A DNA stretch of 64,000 bases from Dipylidium caninum (Eukaryota; Platyhelminthes; Cestoda; Cyclophyllidea; Dipylidiidae), in contig QEYB01001046.1 in NCBI GenBank assembly GCA_017562135.1, positions 4,712,001 to 4,776,000 of the forward strand. Direction: 5' to 3'. The notes beneath the pieces are model-generated. The model was not told the DNA's origin. It made no database searches and saw only the letters and a program-made list of their open reading frames with translations. The position numbers were made by a program, and so were the translations under genes. Shown piece by piece: positions 62,261 to 64,000 of this stretch. Each line of letters opens with the position of its first letter. The first letter of the stretch is position 1.

Positions 62261-64000
62261 ATGAAGTCGATTTTGTTATTTGCTGCTATCCTTTCCGTGG
62301 CGTTCCTATGTGTGGTTGCGAACATTGACTTGCCTGTTTACAACATTAAAATAAAGAATGAGCCAGTCAAGCTGTCGGAGGTTGCTTAGGTTCCTTTCAA
62401 TGCTTTATTTTTATAGATCACGGGGCCCTATTTCCATGTTGTATCTGCTAAAGGTCAACGATTCAGCTGTATTGTACCAAATACTACAAAGCAGCAAGAA
62501 TACTCCGATTTAGTCCCTAAAAATACTTCAGACCATATTCGTAATATTTTTGCTACGTGGGACGCATCTAATTGCCTTGAATGGGTACATCATCTCATTT
62601 TTCTGCTATTTTGACAGTTAGGTGGATGGTGGACTTATAAATTATGCGTAGGAAAAGAGGTGCTTCAATATCACGAAGATCAGGATACTATTTTGACTTC
62701 TTCTTCTTTGGGGTTATTCTCAAAAGAGTTTGATTGGACCTTTGCCGATAAAACCGTACGTGTTGCAATGTTGTGTCATCTTGTAGGACCTGCAAGTTCG
62801 TAATAAATATCACAGTCAGTTTTATGACCGAGGAACCGTCTGTGATGTTACAGGGAAGCCTCGAAGCACTGAAGTGCGATTTATATGCAATTATTACACT
62901 CCGACTCCTACAATCATTGAAGTGTCGGAGATATCCACATGCAGTTACTTGATACGTGTTAGCACCGCCGACTTATGTGTTATTCCTCCCTTAATTCCAA
63001 GACAAGAGATGAGACCAGGTGATATCGTTTGTTCTCCCTCCATGTCGGATGAATCCTACCTCAAATTCGTCGAAGGTAAACTCTTTCTTGGGTCATAATT
63101 TTTAGTTCAAAATCGGGAGCTTATCAGACGCAAGAAGATGGAAGAGGAACGATCTTTTCAAGATATACTGCCATTCCTGCGTGCTCGCCGCCGGGCTCTT
63201 CGGGAAAGCGTGTTATTTGCGCATAGGACATATCGGGTACGTTAAGGTCACAATAAATCATGGCAACATTTCATGTATAACATACACATTAGCTTGAATT
63301 CTTAAAATATGTGGATGTCTTAAATAGGGCTTATAAGCCAATCCAGTATCGGAGTTGTTTTTTTGTCACTTACAAAGTTTGTTAGTACTTCACTGATATA
63401 ACTACAATCATCCCCCTCGTAGAAACGCCTGGAATTGGAGCACTTGCATAGATCTCGAAAAATCCGAAGACAATGCCTCGAGTTCTTGCAAATGATCGAA
63501 AATAATCTGGATCCAGATAGCAGCACCTTGCCCGATGGCGATCTTCCTCGTTCGAAATTCGTTGCCTTAAATTTTGATGAATGGCATCCTGGTTTGATAT
63601 TGAGTTATTTAATCTTTCGGGTTCTAGACTCCTTGCTTCAGCTGTTTAAAAGTATTTTTAACTTCAGGGTACCATTCGCTAATCCGAGAAATGGACAATT
63701 CGAGCTAGGTTACTCATATTTCCCTCTATATTACATGGTTTTGTTTATCGTTTAAACGGTTTTTTACTCCTCTGACCCGTCATGCCGTAAAGATCTTTAC
63801 AAATCTAAATGAGATAAGCCCAAGAATTTGGGACATTGTTGGCTAATGTAATTATGTTTTCTCATTGCGGTCATTCGTCAATATTTTTGCTTTCAGATAC
63901 AATTTCTCAAAACAAATTGGGAGCTCATAACCAGACACTTGAAATTGCGTACCTTTTGTTACATGTAGGTTTCGAAATTACTGTCATTAGAAACTCCGAA
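62261..64000 (+). CDS. OS9: OS-9-type ER lectin, 5' part of gene
   Basis: An ER-lumen lectin that binds trimmed mannose on misfolded glycoproteins and delivers them to the HRD1-SEL1L complex for degradation. ATG 62261 begins a signal peptide (MKSILLFAAILSVAFLCVVA). The mannose-6-phosphate-receptor-homology domain spans exons about 62620-63075: GGWWTYKLC, EVLQYHED, KYHSQFYDRGTVCDVTG, STEVRFIC and STCSYLIRVSTADLC, with the conserved WW, Gln, Arg, Glu and Tyr of the sugar site visible. The following IVCSPSMSDESYLKFVE matches the segment just after the OS-9 domain. Exons near 63106-63237 and 63422-63590 are charged and helical. A further exon begins at about 63897 and the gene runs out of the window. 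OS-9 fits better than ERLEC1 because only one such domain is seen. Confidence 0.88.

Overview
This is nuclear DNA from an animal. The genes are split by introns with GT/GC...AG borders, and the proteins are metazoan: engrailed-class homeobox, protocadherin, ULK3, DCAF15, WDR37. Strongly divergent proteins, introns as short as 29 and 36 nt, and very tight gene spacing point to a flatworm, most likely a tapeworm. That placement is inferred from gene style; no marker sequence proves it.

Layout. 1-12 kb: the 3' part of THOC2 (+, 1-4748), a tail-to-tail adenylate kinase AK6 (-, 4988-5617) that lies 6 nt downstream of another small ORF (-, 5624-5926), and an M17 leucine-aminopeptidase-like gene (-, 7454-11580). 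12-42 kb: a GC-rich, gene-poor block with microsatellites. It holds a six-exon protocadherin (+, 23731-33976), the homeobox exons of an engrailed-class gene (-, 37027-37475) and an intronless orphan gene (+, 40147-40818). 42-64 kb: an AT-rich compact block with a ULK3-like kinase (-, 43053-46878), a C2H2 zinc-finger gene (-, 49685-52697), DCAF15 (-, 53225-55569), SDHAF4 (-, 55741-56001), a possible basic mini-gene (-, 56363-56575), WDR37 (+, 56701-60926) and OS-9 (+, from 62261, running off the window).

Functional picture. Most genes are housekeeping: mRNA export (THOC2), ribosome and nucleotide metabolism (AK6), peptide turnover (M17), autophagy or signalling kinase (ULK3), CRL4 ubiquitin ligase receptor (DCAF15), respiratory complex II assembly (SDHAF4) and ER-associated degradation (OS-9). 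The GC-rich middle carries two developmental or adhesion genes in large non-coding surroundings.

A cross-cutting observation is that seven reading-frame breaks in otherwise well-conserved exons can each be repaired by removing one base from a homopolymer run. All lie in 1-41 kb and none was found in 42-64 kb. This looks like systematic over-calling in the assembly, though real indels cannot be excluded without reads. The most novel items are the intronless 40.1 kb gene and the AK6 two-ORF arrangement. All family assignments rest on reading translations by eye and on remembered family sequences; no search was run.
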